Positions 31,747-42,000 are shown, counted from the first letter of the stretch. The stretch: 64,000 nucleotides of DNA from Roseburia sp. AM59-24XD (GCF_003478445.1 NZ_QUET01000020.1:16641-80640), one strand, 5' to 3'. A program made the numbers and translations. The notes: a model not told the origin generated them from the letters alone.

Positions 31747-32673
31747 TTACTTTGCTGCCAATTCCAACATCTTCTCAAGTGGTCTGCAGGACTTTTCTGC
31801 AATATCCGGATCCACGATCATCTCCGGCTGCAATGTCTCCAGTGCCTTTTTGACCTTTTCGAGTGTAATCTTCTTCATATTCGGACAGAACTGACGGTGT
31901 CCCACGGAATAAAAACGCTTCTGCGGATTCTTCTGACCCAGCTCATAGAAAACACCCATCTCGGTACAGATAATAAATTCCTGCGCCTCGCTCTGCGTTG
32001 CATAATCAATGATCTGAGAAGTGCTTCCGATAAAATCAGAAAGCTCCAGAACATCTCCGGTACACTCCGGATGTGTCAACACCTCCGCCTTAGGATGTGC
32101 TGCCTTCGCCTTCAAAAGCTCATCAGCATGAATGCTCTTGTGTACATGACAGAAGCCGTCATTGAAAATAAAATTCTTCTCCGGAAGCTGCTTTGCCACA
32201 TAACGTCCCAGATTCTCATCCGGAATGAAATAAATATTCTTCTCTTTGAGATTGCTTACCACCTTGATCGCATTGGAGGAGGTTACGCAGACATCCGAAT
32301 GTGCCTTTAACTCCGAGGTTGAATTGACATAACATACAACTGCCACATCATCCCACTCACTGCGGACCTGCTCGATCTTTGCCACCTCTGCCATATGCGC
32401 CATCGGACAGTCTGCAAATTCATCTGCCATAACGACCTTTTTGCCCGGATTTAAAACCTTGGCACTCTCTCCCATAAAGGATACGCCGCAGAAAATGATC
32501 GTCTGCTCCTTCAGCTCGATCGCCAGCTTGCTTAGGAAATAAGAATCTCCCACATAATCCGCAATCGCCTGTACTTCCCCATCCACATAATAATGCGCAA
32601 GGATAACTGCATCCTGCTTTTCCTTTAACTCAAGTATCTCTTTTTTTAACTGTTCTACATTTGTCTCCTGCAT
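31747..32673 (-). CDS. nadA: Quinolinate synthase NadA
   Basis: 308 residues from the ATG at 32673 behind AAAGAGGAAAAG. NadA condenses iminoaspartate with dihydroxyacetone phosphate using a [4Fe-4S] cluster. The three ligand cysteines are visible in FCGVSFMGESAKVL, HPECTGDVLE and GHRQFCPNMKKI, and AHYYVDGEVQAIAD is the substrate-binding start. Third gene of the nadB-nadC-nadA order, 95 bases after nadC. Confidence 0.96.
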   Translation of the reverse strand: MQETNVEQLKKEILELKEKQDAVILAHYYVDGEVQAIADYVGDSYFLSKLAIELKEQTIIFCGVSFMGESAKVLNPGKKVVMADEFADCPMAHMAEVAKIEQVRSEWDDVAVVCYVNSTSELKAHSDVCVTSSNAIKVVSNLKEKNIYFIPDENLGRYVAKQLPEKNFIFNDGFCHVHKSIHADELLKAKAAHPKAEVLTHPECTGDVLELSDFIGSTSQIIDYATQSEAQEFIICTEMGVFYELGQKNPQKRFYSVGHRQFCPNMKKITLEKVKKALETLQPEMIVDPDIAEKSCRPLEKMLELAAK

Positions 32674-32768
32674 CTTTTCCTCTTTCCGGCCGAATGCTGT
32701 CATTCGTCTCCTGCTCTACACGCTTATCTTAAGCCTCTCCATTAACATATGCCTTTCATGCCGTCTCC

Positions 32769-33623
32769 TTAAACCGCATGAAGATTCTTCAGGGAAATAT
32801 CCATGATCGGTGCGGAATGTGTCAGCGCACCGCTGGATACATAATCCACTCCCACATCGATCATGTTCTTGATATTCTCTCTTGTCACATTCCCGGAGCA
32901 CTCCGTCAGCGCTCGTCCAGCGATCAGCTTGACCGCTTCCTTCATCTTATCCGGTGTCATGTTATCCAGCATGATAATATCCGCACCCGCCTCGCACGCT
33001 TCCTTAACCTGCTCCAGTGTCTCCACCTCGACCTCAATCTTGTGTACAAAGGACGCATACTCTTTCGCCATTCTGACTGCCTTTGTAATACTTCCTGCTG
33101 CACCGATATGATTGTCCTTGAGCATCACACCATCCGACAGATTGTAACGGTGGTTGCTTCCTCCGCCAACCTTAACAGCATATTTCTCAAACAGACGCAT
33201 ATTCGGCGTCGTCTTTCTGGTATCCAGAAGTGTTGTGTGACTGCCCTCTAAAAGCTGTGCGATCTCATGAGTATAAGTAGCGATACCACTCATTCTCTGA
33301 AGATAATTCAGTGCTGTTCTCTCACCGGATAACAGAGTGCGGATATCTCCTGTCACGACTGCCATCAGATCTCCTGCGTGAACGAAATCGCCCTCCTTTA
33401 CCTTCATATCAAATGTCACCGTATCATCCAGAAGTTCAAAAACACGCTGGAATACCCACAGACCACAGATCACTCCGTCCTGCTTGCAGATCAGATCAAC
33501 CTGTCCCTTCTGATATTCGGGCATGACACAGTTCGTAGAAATGTCCTCGCTGGTGATGTCCTCCTCCAACGCCATACGGATATATCTGTCCGCATTCATC
33601 TTCATAAATGTTGTATCACTCAT
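32769..33623 (-). CDS. nadC: Nicotinate-nucleotide (quinolinate) pyrophosphorylase NadC
   Basis: 284 residues. Type II phosphoribosyltransferase making nicotinate mononucleotide from quinolinate and PRPP: SGERTALNYLQRMSGIAT, LLDTRKTTPNMR, KYAVKVGGGSNHRYNLSD, MLKDNH and EVEVETLEQ are all conserved. Its ATG overlaps the nadB stop by eight bases, indicating coupled translation. Confidence 0.96.
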   Translation of the reverse strand: MSDTTFMKMNADRYIRMALEEDITSEDISTNCVMPEYQKGQVDLICKQDGVICGLWVFQRVFELLDDTVTFDMKVKEGDFVHAGDLMAVVTGDIRTLLSGERTALNYLQRMSGIATYTHEIAQLLEGSHTTLLDTRKTTPNMRLFEKYAVKVGGGSNHRYNLSDGVMLKDNHIGAAGSITKAVRMAKEYASFVHKIEVEVETLEQVKEACEAGADIIMLDNMTPDKMKEAVKLIAGRALTECSGNVTRENIKNMIDVGVDYVSSGALTHSAPIMDISLKNLHAV

Positions 33624-34904
33624 GTCTCTTTTTCTCCTTTTCTATTTCCTCTAAAACAATGTTCTTGTATTGTTCCTTTAACTGCTCCAAATTCTGATAC
33701 AGGCTCCAGTCAACACGGTCCGTAACATCCTTTGCCACCGGAAGCTCAGACGACGTGATCTCACTCGCACAGCGGTCTGCAAATACCATCGACTCAAGCA
33801 GGGAATTGCTTGCCAGACGGTTTGCTCCGTGAACACCGTTGCAGGAGGTCTCCCCGACGGCGTACAACCGATCCATGGAGGTTCTGCTCGAAAGATTAAC
33901 TTTGATACCTCCCATGAAATAATGCTGTGCCGGCACTACAGGAACCGGCTCCTTCGTTACATCATAGCCTTCCTCCAGACATCTCTGGCAAATATTCGGA
34001 AAATGACTGCGGATCTCCTCCTCCGGAATACGCTCCAGCGAAAGTCTCACATACGGCATATCATCCTCCGCCATCTGCTTATGGATTGCCGCCGTAACAA
34101 CATCTCTCGGCAAAAGCTCATCCACAAACCGCTCTCCGTTCTTATTCAGAAGGATCGCCCCCTCGCCTCTCACAGACTCAGAGATCAGAAAACGTCGTCC
34201 CGGTTTCTCCGAATATAATGTCGTCGGGTGGATCTGAATATAATCGATATGCTCCATCTCAATCCCGTGACGAATTGCGATCGCAGCGCATCTCCCGTGA
34301 TATGCCGAAAATTCGTCGAGTGCTGATACAGTCCGCCAAGACCTCCGCACGCCAGAACCGTATAGCCCGCCTGTACCGTGCCGAGGCTGCCGTCCGCCTC
34401 GCGGATCACAAGTCCCTCGCAGCCGTTTTCTCCGTCAATGATATCGAGCATCATCGTATGATCCAATATCGTAATATTGTCCCTCTCCTGTGCTCTCGCA
34501 AGAAGCTTGCTTGTAATCTCCTTGCCGGTGATATCTTCATGAAACAGGATACGCGGTCTGGAATGACCACCCTCTCTTGTAAATGCAAGCTCATCGCCAT
34601 TCCGTTCAAAATCCACACCATAGCCCAGCAGATCCTCTGCGATCCGGTTGGAGGAACGGATCATGACATCGACGGATGCCTTATTATTCTCATAGTGTCC
34701 TGCTTTCATAGTATCTTCAAAATAGCTGTTATAGTCCTCCTCGCCGCGCAGCATGCACATACCGCCCTGTGCCAGAAAGGAATCGCTCTGATCCACGTCA
34801 TCCTTGGTGATCATCAGGATCTGATACTCCACCGGCAGCTTAAGTGCACAGAATAATCCTGCCGCACCTGTTCCAACTATCACAACATCTGTCTGTCTGT
34901 TCAT
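33616..34904 (-). pseudogene. nadB: L-aspartate oxidase NadB, interrupted by a one-base frameshift
   Basis: NadB is the FAD enzyme that oxidises aspartate to iminoaspartate for NadA. The N-terminal half has the dinucleotide fold VGTGAAGLFCALKLP, SFLAQGG, GGHSRPRILF and ACGGLGGLYQHSTN; the second half resumes in another frame with RHGIEMEHIDYIQIHPTTLY and the C-terminal VHGANRLASNSLLE. One base added near 34285-34290 gives GDA(A)AIAIRHGI and a 429-residue protein. Both halves are well conserved, so an assembly error is more likely than a NAD auxotroph with intact nadA and nadC. Start at 34904 behind AAAGGAA. Confidence 0.93.
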
Positions 34905-34951
34905 TTTTATTAAATATTCCTTTCTCAGGTTCATTTCTTTTTCATTCTTCT

Positions 34952-37708
34952 CTATCGAAATACTACCATGGAATGCAGCCCTGCATTAAAATTCAGGCTC
35001 TTGACCAGAACACGTATCTCTGCTGTTCCGGTATCCTTTTCCCTAAGCTCCACATCCAGCGGTCCCGGCCATTCCCGTGCCGTTTCCCCACGAAGCTCAC
35101 CATTGATATACACACTGCATTCCCCCCAGACACTCTCAAAATGCAGCACCGGGAGTCTTCCGTTGATCGATTCCGGGATCTTCGTGCGGATCCGGTAAAT
35201 GCCGTATTTGCCTTCCTGATCCTCAAAGATTGCAGGTGTTCCCGACTTCTCATCGACCTGCACATCCATCCAGGTATTCATATCAAACTCATCCACATGC
35301 ATATTGACATCCGGCTTCTCGGCAAACAACTCTGAGGTCATCTTCCAACCGGTCAGATACTGCTGACGGATGCTCTCTACAAACGGCTCCGTTTTCCTTG
35401 TGGAAAGAGGGATCATCAAGCTTCCAAACTCAACCTCCGGCGCAACTGCAGAGATCACCATCTGACCGGCTCCCTCCTCCGCCTGCACAATTGCCTGACA
35501 CCGTCCGTTAAACAAGCTTCTGTGACCGGATCCAAAATCTTCATGACAGGTCGGATCTCCATTGCAGGTTCCAAGGATCACACCGCCCTCCACCGAGATA
35601 TCTATCTCAAAGGAAGCATCCGGCACTCCTCTGCCCTTCTCATCCACTGCATAAATATTAACCGGCATGGCATCTCTTCCATCATTATACATGCCTCTGT
35701 GCCATGGCACGATCTTCAGACGCACCGGCTCCCCGGTTGTGATCTTCACATCATGGGCAGCTTTCACGCCATCTTTATAACCGATCAATTCAATGTAGCC
35801 CGGCTGATATGGAACCTCCCACTCTGCCTGCTCGTACAGATCGATCTTCTTGCGGCCGTAGGACTTACGGTTCACGATCAGTTCCGCCTCATCACAGTTA
35901 GTGTGAGACATCACACGGATCATTTCACCCTCTCTGCCCCGGTGATTCCAGTGCGGCAGCACATGACACACGGGTTTTCTGGAAAAGATCGCCTTCGCCA
36001 TGTAAAACGCATCCTTCGCATAGCCACAGGTATCCATCATGCCAAAATAGGAAGATACGGACGGCCATGTATACGGTGTCGGCTCTCCCAGGTAATCAAA
36101 ACCGGTCCACATAAATGCCCCCGCCATAAAATCACGCGCCATGATATCCTTCCAGGTCTGACGCACGGTACTTCCCCAGTCTGCACACCGCTCATCATAG
36201 CAGCTGATCAGGTGGCGTTCATCATCCTCCTCATAACAGCTGCGCACGGAAAAAGCAGATGTCGATTCACTTGCAAACACCGGCATGTCCGGGTGCTTCT
36301 CATGAAACGAGTCATACTGATCTGTCTGGTAATTGATGCCACACACATCCAGAGAATCCACGGCGCTTTCCTCCGCGTCCAGCCCGCCATGCATCGCACC
36401 GGTCACAAAACGGGTATCATCCAGCGCACGGATCTCATCCCGCATGGTCTGTGCCATTCTCCTGCCTTCCTCTGTTCCCTGCAGCGGCTCCTCGTTAAAG
36501 ATCGAATACATGATCACTGACGGATGATTCCGGTCTCTTAAAACCATTGTACGAAGCTGTGTCAGCCCCTCCTCCGATGTCTCAAAATTTCTGTTCTCAT
36601 CAATCACTAACATTCCCATTCTATCACACGCGTCAAGCAACTCTTTGTGAGGCATGCCATGGGCGCAGCGATATGCGTTGGAACCCATCGCCTTCAACCG
36701 TTCGATCCGATATTCATGAAGTGCATCCGGCACTGCAACACCGATTCCTCCAAAATCCTGATGGTTGCAGGTTCCAAACAGCTTCACCGGACGTCCGTTC
36801 AGCAGAAAACCCTTTTTCGTATCCATTGCGATCGTGCGGAAGCCGCAGATCGTCTTGTCCGAATCAACCAGTTCATCCTCCACAAACACCTTCGTGATCA
36901 CTTCATATATATTAGGTTCCTCGATATCCCATACCTTCGGATCCTCAATCGTAAATTCCGTCTCAACCTGTGACTCCTCCCCGGCTTCGCAGACAACGCC
37001 TTCGTTATTGATATTGACCTCTAATTCCTGATCCGGGTCAACCAGCGTTGTGGAAATCCGCACCTCGGTATCCTTCTCTGTCTGGTTGCAGATATTGGTA
37101 AACAGATTCACCTTCCATGTATTCTCCTCGATCTCCTCCATCCGGATCGACAGACCATACTGCGGAATATGGATCGGATTCTTGATGTTGAGCCATACAT
37201 GCCGGTATATTCCGGCACCTTCATACCACCAGCCCTCCCAGACATCAGCATCTACAAATACCGCAAGCACATTCGGTCTCGTCCCAAAATGCGCCCGGTC
37301 CGAAATATCGATCTGAAAAGGTGTGTATGCGGAAAAACTGCGATGGATCACAGATCCGTTAAAATACACGACTGCATGTGAGGCAATCCCCTCAAATTCG
37401 ATCGTAAGCTCCTTGTCCCTGTACTTCTCCGGAATTGCAAACACCTTTCGGTACCACGCCTTTCCTCCCGGCTTATATCCCCAGTTGGCAGCACCGTCCT
37501 CTGAGAAAGGCTGACGGATCGCCCAGTCATGAGGCACATTGACCGTCTCCCAGTCTCTTGCGTCAAAGTCCTCCTGCGGAACACCCGGACAAGCTCCTGC
37601 TTTCGAAGTATTATATATATAACTATGAGTTTTTTCGACCGGTTCATCCACGTCTCCCAGATGGAAACTCCAGTCCTTGTCCATCGACAAAGCAACTCTT
37701 GTACTCAT
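34952..37708 (-). CDS. Glycoside hydrolase family 2 (beta-galactosidase type)
   Basis: 918 residues from the ATG at 37708 behind GGAGGTG. A jelly-roll N-terminus (NVPHDWAIRQPF, GKAWYRKVF, YTPFQIDIS), an Ig-like domain, and the TIM barrel with GTCNHQDFGGIGVAVP, acid/base Glu in YSIFNEEPLQG and nucleophile Glu in PVFASESTSAFS, followed by C-terminal beta domains. No signal peptide, so it acts on imported sugars. Clan A GH2 enzymes include beta-galactosidases, glucuronidases and mannosidases; VPHDW and the overall length favour beta-galactosidase. Its own promoter lies at 37739. Confidence 0.88.
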   Translation of the reverse strand: MSTRVALSMDKDWSFHLGDVDEPVEKTHSYIYNTSKAGACPGVPQEDFDARDWETVNVPHDWAIRQPFSEDGAANWGYKPGGKAWYRKVFAIPEKYRDKELTIEFEGIASHAVVYFNGSVIHRSFSAYTPFQIDISDRAHFGTRPNVLAVFVDADVWEGWWYEGAGIYRHVWLNIKNPIHIPQYGLSIRMEEIEENTWKVNLFTNICNQTEKDTEVRISTTLVDPDQELEVNINNEGVVCEAGEESQVETEFTIEDPKVWDIEEPNIYEVITKVFVEDELVDSDKTICGFRTIAMDTKKGFLLNGRPVKLFGTCNHQDFGGIGVAVPDALHEYRIERLKAMGSNAYRCAHGMPHKELLDACDRMGMLVIDENRNFETSEEGLTQLRTMVLRDRNHPSVIMYSIFNEEPLQGTEEGRRMAQTMRDEIRALDDTRFVTGAMHGGLDAEESAVDSLDVCGINYQTDQYDSFHEKHPDMPVFASESTSAFSVRSCYEEDDERHLISCYDERCADWGSTVRQTWKDIMARDFMAGAFMWTGFDYLGEPTPYTWPSVSSYFGMMDTCGYAKDAFYMAKAIFSRKPVCHVLPHWNHRGREGEMIRVMSHTNCDEAELIVNRKSYGRKKIDLYEQAEWEVPYQPGYIELIGYKDGVKAAHDVKITTGEPVRLKIVPWHRGMYNDGRDAMPVNIYAVDEKGRGVPDASFEIDISVEGGVILGTCNGDPTCHEDFGSGHRSLFNGRCQAIVQAEEGAGQMVISAVAPEVEFGSLMIPLSTRKTEPFVESIRQQYLTGWKMTSELFAEKPDVNMHVDEFDMNTWMDVQVDEKSGTPAIFEDQEGKYGIYRIRTKIPESINGRLPVLHFESVWGECSVYINGELRGETAREWPGPLDVELREKDTGTAEIRVLVKSLNFNAGLHSMVVFR

Positions 37709-37738
37709 ATAAAAACACCTCCGCATCTTCTTCTAATC

Positions 37739-37767
37739 ATTAAAACATACCACCACTGTAACGTCAA
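37739..37767 (-). promoter_or_regulatory. Promoter of the GH2 gene
   Basis: On the minus strand TTGACG and TTTAAT are 17 bases apart, about 30 bases before the ATG at 37708. Confidence 0.55.
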
Positions 37768-37894
37768 GGAAAACAGAGGATTCCGGACAGTAAATAATTG
37801 CATTTATCCTCCATTTGTAGTAGAATAGATTTAGTGATCTAAATTATCATTGAATGCCCGTAACCGGCAAATAAATGAGAAAAGGAGAATACAT

Positions 37895-38677
37895 ATGGAA
37901 TTAAAAGATTTTATGGATTTAAGCAAGCTGCAGAAGATTCAGGATGCTTTTTCCGATGCCACCGGACTCGCTGCGATCGCAGTCGGCAAGAACGGGGAAT
38001 ACATCACGGAAGGAAGCAATTTCACGGATTTCTGCATGAAATATACCCGCAACTCCGTTGAGGGCAACCGTCGTTGTGTAAAGTGTGACAACGAATGTAC
38101 CGGCACCTATTACTGTCATGCCGGTCTTATGGATTTCGCCTTCGACATTATGTTAAACGATGAGAAGGTCGGTGCGATCATCGGTGGTCAGGTACTTCCT
38201 TCCGAGCCGGACGATGAGCAGTTCCGTCAGACGGCAAGAGAGCTTGGCATTGACGAGGACGCTTATGTTGCCGCACTCCATCAGGTTCCGATCAGTTCCG
38301 AGAAGCGGATTCGTGCCGCAGCAGAGCTTCTTGGTGACATCGTCAACCAGCTTGTTAATCTGGAATATTTCCGTCACATCAACGGAGACCGTTTTTCACA
38401 GTTACACACTGAAGTAATGCATACCACAGAGATCATTCAGGATATCAACTCCAACACACATTCTCTGAAGTCCATCGCTAACAAGCAGAAGATGCTTTCA
38501 CTCAACGCATCCATCGAAGCTGCCCGCAGTGGCGAAGCCGGCGTTGGTTTTGCCGTTGTTGCAAAAAGCATGGGTGAACTTTCTTCCCAGTCTGCTACGA
38601 TCTACGGCGACATCGAGAAGTCCGTTGCCGAGGTAACCAAGTCGATCAACGAAGTTGCCGCATTATTCGAAGAGTAG
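37895..38677 (+). CDS. Soluble PocR-domain methyl-accepting-type signalling protein, short form
   Basis: 260 residues behind AAAAGGAGAATACAT. The first 170 residues are a PocR sensor domain, recognised from the cysteine-rich strip (NRRCVKCDNECTGTYYCHAGLMDF) and DEKVGAIIGGQVLP. The last 75 residues are the tip of a methyl-accepting signalling hairpin (MLSLNASIEAARSGEAGVGFAVVAK, MGELSSQSATIYGDIE). There is no membrane helix and no long methylation helix. PocR domains bind small molecules such as diols or hydrocarbon derivatives, and the cysteines may hold a metal. A strong hairpin terminator follows, so it is a single-gene unit divergent from GH2. Confidence 0.82.
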   Translation: MELKDFMDLSKLQKIQDAFSDATGLAAIAVGKNGEYITEGSNFTDFCMKYTRNSVEGNRRCVKCDNECTGTYYCHAGLMDFAFDIMLNDEKVGAIIGGQVLPSEPDDEQFRQTARELGIDEDAYVAALHQVPISSEKRIRAAAELLGDIVNQLVNLEYFRHINGDRFSQLHTEVMHTTEIIQDINSNTHSLKSIANKQKMLSLNASIEAARSGEAGVGFAVVAKSMGELSSQSATIYGDIEKSVAEVTKSINEVAALFEE

Positions 38678-38756
38678 ATCATTCCGGTAAGAGTTTCGGA
38701 ATTTGCAACGCTTCCGTAAATTCTTGGCGCACATCATTAAATATTCAAAACAAACA

Positions 38757-38828
38757 GGGACGTCTGTACCGCTCCGATCGTTCGATTTTATAACGAACCC
38801 GTTGAGACGATACAGGCATCCCTTTTTT
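38757..38828 (+). terminator. Long-stem terminator after the PocR-MCP gene
   Basis: GGGACGTCTGTACCGCTC pairs, with a few G-U pairs, with GAGACGATACAGGCATCCC, closing a loop of about 30 bases that contains its own AACG/CGTT complementarity, followed by CTTTTTTA. The rest of the 38678-38908 gap shows nothing. Confidence 0.75.
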
Positions 38829-38908
38829 ATTCCCCAAGCTTCATGTATTCAATAATATGTAGATGCGCTCATTGCATTTGAACCGTTGATATGCGAAGTG
38901 TGCGTTCT

Positions 38909-39421
38909 TTATTCACTGTTCTCCGACCGTTTCCTGACTCTCCGATAAGCAAACAGCGAACACACATATAACAAAAGAAAAATCCCTCCACTAGCAGGAG
39001 CAATACTACACCATTTTCCGCTATGGCAGGTCTGCAGATCTATCGTATAAGTATTCTGCATATATTTTACACGCCAAACACAGATAACGGACAATATCAG
39101 ATAGATCATCACCAAACCACCGCGAACAGCCAGAGTCCCTTTACACTGATATTTCCCTTTTCTGCACCGGAATATATTCCGGATCTGAAGGGTCACCAGC
39201 ATGAAAAGAACCACGATCATCCCCTGACATACGACAGCAATAAACTGCGAAGGAACATTCTTCCGTTGTAGAAGTCCTGCTGCCAGCTTAAACCCGGTCC
39301 AAAGGATACATGAAAAGCAGCCTTGCAGGCTCAGCACCGGCAGGAAGAACATTCCAAGCAGCAATAATGGATAGCCGGTCCAGATCACATGCTCCCACAT
39401 TTGTATCTTAGGTTGTTTCAT
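38909..39421 (-). CDS. Small membrane protein, function unknown
   Basis: 170 residues from the ATG at 39421 (GGAGAAAG before it). Four hydrophobic helices (TGYPLLLLGMFFLPVL, FIAVVCQGMIVVLFMLV, GGLVMIYLILSVICVW, GGIFLLLYVCSLFAYRR) with short basic loops. I recognise no family. It lies between the PocR-MCP gene and the GH94 gene, from which a terminator separates it. Confidence 0.65.
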   Translation of the reverse strand: MKQPKIQMWEHVIWTGYPLLLLGMFFLPVLSLQGCFSCILWTGFKLAAGLLQRKNVPSQFIAVVCQGMIVVLFMLVTLQIRNIFRCRKGKYQCKGTLAVRGGLVMIYLILSVICVWRVKYMQNTYTIDLQTCHSGKWCSIAPASGGIFLLLYVCSLFAYRRVRKRSENSE

Positions 39422-39485
39422 ACACTTTCTCCTCAATATTATATAGCAAAATATCTCTCCTCATTTCGAACATTTTCCTAAATAA

Positions 39486-39523
39486 CGAAAAACTTCACAC
39501 ACAACAGATGCCATGTGTGAAGT
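39486..39523 (-). terminator. Terminator after the GH94 gene
   Basis: On the minus strand CTTCACACA / TGTGTGAAG followed by TTTTTCG, 20 bases after the GH94 stop. Confidence 0.85.
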
Positions 39524-39545
39524 CTCTATCACTCAAATATATCAA

Positions 39546-41948
39546 TTACATTACCAGACGAACCTCGGTAACAGGAGTCAGCTTGTCAGCCGGGATATAA
39601 TTATCCTCGAACTTCTCGCCGTTTACATAGAACTCCTTGAAACCGCTCTCTGCGCCGTTTGGATTCTCAACCTTGATCTCAAGCTTGCTTCCACGGAAAT
39701 TCTTCTCCATGGTAAATTCCTTCCAATCGCTTGGAATAGAAGGTGCAATACGGATACCATCCAGATCAGGACGGATACCACAAATACCCTCTACGCAGCC
39801 TACCATACAGGTAGATGCTGTACCGGTCAGCCAGTGTACATGAGAACGTCCATGGAATGGGCTCTCATCACCCTCTGTGTACTGTCCGTGTACATATGGC
39901 TCCAGCTTACGGATCTCAGCCTTATCATTCTGAGAGGATGGTGAACTCTCCTCAAAATACTGGAATGCCTTATTACCATGTCCCATCAGAGACTCTGCAA
40001 GAATGATCCATCCCTGTGTCTGAGAGAAGATACCACCGTTCTCCTTTGTTGATGGAGGGAACAGACCAGCCAGTGCGCCATCGAAATAATGATCCACATA
40101 AGATGGAGCCATTACCTTTGCACCATATGCTGTGTTCAGCTCGCGGTCAACAGATTCCAGAGCCTTCTCTGCCTGATCCTTTGTAGCAAGACCGGAAATA
40201 ACAGCCCATGACTGTGGATTCAGCCACATACTTGCCTCCGGATCCTTCTTGGAACCGATCAGTTCTCCTGTATCCTTAAAGCCACGGTTGAAACGGTCAT
40301 CCTCCCACCACAGCTCATTGATCTTGTCCCCGATCTCCTTCTGGGTCTTGTCCAGATAAGCGATATAATCGGTATCGTTCTTCTTCTGTGCGAAGAGACG
40401 CATAATAGAGAATGCATAGTATAACTGCATCGCAACGAAGGATGACTCACCCTGTGCACCAAGACGCAGACAGTCATTCCAGTCAGCATGAAGACCGGCC
40501 GGCAGACCGTGTGGTCCCAGATGATTCATAGAGAAGTCGATCGCTCTCTGTAAATGCTCATATACGGTTGCCTTCTCCGGCACGTTAGACCAGGTGATCT
40601 CCTCATCCATAAATGCAAGATTACCTGTCTCTGAAACATACTTAAATACAGTAGGGAAGAGCCACAGTGCATCATCTGCACGATATGCAGGATGTCCTGT
40701 CTCCTTTACATAATCCGGATCATCCGGTGTCCCCTCATGACCGGCACGCTCATCGTGATCGAAACGTACCAGTGGAAGTCCGCCACCGTTGTCTACCTGT
40801 GCAGACAGCATGAAACGGATCTTGTCCAGTGCAGCCTCCGGATCCGTATGAATGACACCCTGAATATCCTGAACGGTATCTCTGTAACCATATCCGTTAC
40901 GCTCACCGCAGTAGATGAAGGATGCTGCTCTTGACCATGTAAATGTCAGGAAGCACTGATATGCATTCCATGTATTAACCATGCTGTTAAAAGCAGGGCT
41001 TGGTGTATTGATTTTGAAGTTGTCCAGCTTTGCATGCCAGAACTTCTTCAGCTCATCAATCTCCTTATCACATACGGAAACATCCTCATAGCATGCAAGG
41101 ATCTTGTCCGCATCAGAAGCCTTATAACGTCCCAGAACGAAAGCCAGCTCCTTTGTCTCGCCCGGAGCAAGCTCCAGTGCAGTATGAAGAGCACCACAGC
41201 TGTTCTCGTTGTAGTTGAGAACGCCATCACACTCACCACGCTCTACAGCAACCGGATTGCCATAATCGTGATACATACCGATGAAGGCTTCCTTATCACC
41301 ATTGTAAGAAGTAACCTTCTGTCCTGCCATACCGAAGAAACGTTCCTTGCCGTTGCTTCCGTCCGGACCCTTGTACCAGTTCAGATTGATCTGCTGCAGA
41401 ATCTTGTTGCCAAGGAATACTGTGTTCGTTGTACACAGAGAATACTGCAGGTTTACCTGATCCTGATTGTAATTATCATCATTAGAAAGCTCTGCATAAC
41501 CAAATACAGAAATCTTACGAGGCTTGTCCGTTGTGTTCGTCACCTTACATCTCCAAACCTCATATACCTTTCCGAGAGGCACATAGTAATCTGCCTGTGT
41601 CTTAATGCCCGCATACTCAGAGAACATTGTAGTATAAGCAGTTCCATGATGAACCTCGCTCTTATACTCATTCAGGTCCTTGCCAACCGGCTGCCAGGAA
41701 GCAGACCAGAAATCAGCAGTCTCATCGTCTCTGATGTAAATGTAACGTCCCGGTGTATCATCACTGTTGAAATGATAACGCAGGATACGGCCATTGGCAC
41801 CGCTCTTAACAAAGCTGTAACCACCCGCATTGTTGGAAATGATCGCACCATACTCCGGAGAACCAAGATAGTTACACCAAGGAGCCGGTGTATCCGGTCT
41901 GGTGATCACATATTCGCGGTTCTTCTCATCAAAGTAACCATAATTCAT
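39546..41948 (-). CDS. GH94 cellobiose phosphorylase-type enzyme
   Basis: 800 residues, the usual length for cytosolic GH94 disaccharide phosphorylases, which cleave beta-glucosides with phosphate to sugar-1-phosphate and a free sugar. The N-terminal beta-sandwich (NYGYFDEKNREYVI, PWCNYLGSPEYG), catalytic Asp in LHADWNDCLRLG, RDTVQDIQG and HVHWLTGTAST are conserved. No signal peptide. With GH5 and GH26 in the same window it fits intracellular use of beta-1,4-linked oligosaccharides; cellobiose versus related acceptors cannot be settled here. Strong promoter at 42001, start behind AGAGGAGG. Confidence 0.9.
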   Translation of the reverse strand: MNYGYFDEKNREYVITRPDTPAPWCNYLGSPEYGAIISNNAGGYSFVKSGANGRILRYHFNSDDTPGRYIYIRDDETADFWSASWQPVGKDLNEYKSEVHHGTAYTTMFSEYAGIKTQADYYVPLGKVYEVWRCKVTNTTDKPRKISVFGYAELSNDDNYNQDQVNLQYSLCTTNTVFLGNKILQQINLNWYKGPDGSNGKERFFGMAGQKVTSYNGDKEAFIGMYHDYGNPVAVERGECDGVLNYNENSCGALHTALELAPGETKELAFVLGRYKASDADKILACYEDVSVCDKEIDELKKFWHAKLDNFKINTPSPAFNSMVNTWNAYQCFLTFTWSRAASFIYCGERNGYGYRDTVQDIQGVIHTDPEAALDKIRFMLSAQVDNGGGLPLVRFDHDERAGHEGTPDDPDYVKETGHPAYRADDALWLFPTVFKYVSETGNLAFMDEEITWSNVPEKATVYEHLQRAIDFSMNHLGPHGLPAGLHADWNDCLRLGAQGESSFVAMQLYYAFSIMRLFAQKKNDTDYIAYLDKTQKEIGDKINELWWEDDRFNRGFKDTGELIGSKKDPEASMWLNPQSWAVISGLATKDQAEKALESVDRELNTAYGAKVMAPSYVDHYFDGALAGLFPPSTKENGGIFSQTQGWIILAESLMGHGNKAFQYFEESSPSSQNDKAEIRKLEPYVHGQYTEGDESPFHGRSHVHWLTGTASTCMVGCVEGICGIRPDLDGIRIAPSIPSDWKEFTMEKNFRGSKLEIKVENPNGAESGFKEFYVNGEKFEDNYIPADKLTPVTEVRLVM

Positions 41949-42000
41949 GAAAATATCCTCCTCTTTCTACTAACGGTTTTCACCATTTTCTCATATTATC

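Noticed and set aside
39486..39523. Operator palindrome for GH94
   Set aside because: It lies at the 3' end of the gene and is followed by T5 on the coding strand, so it is a terminator.
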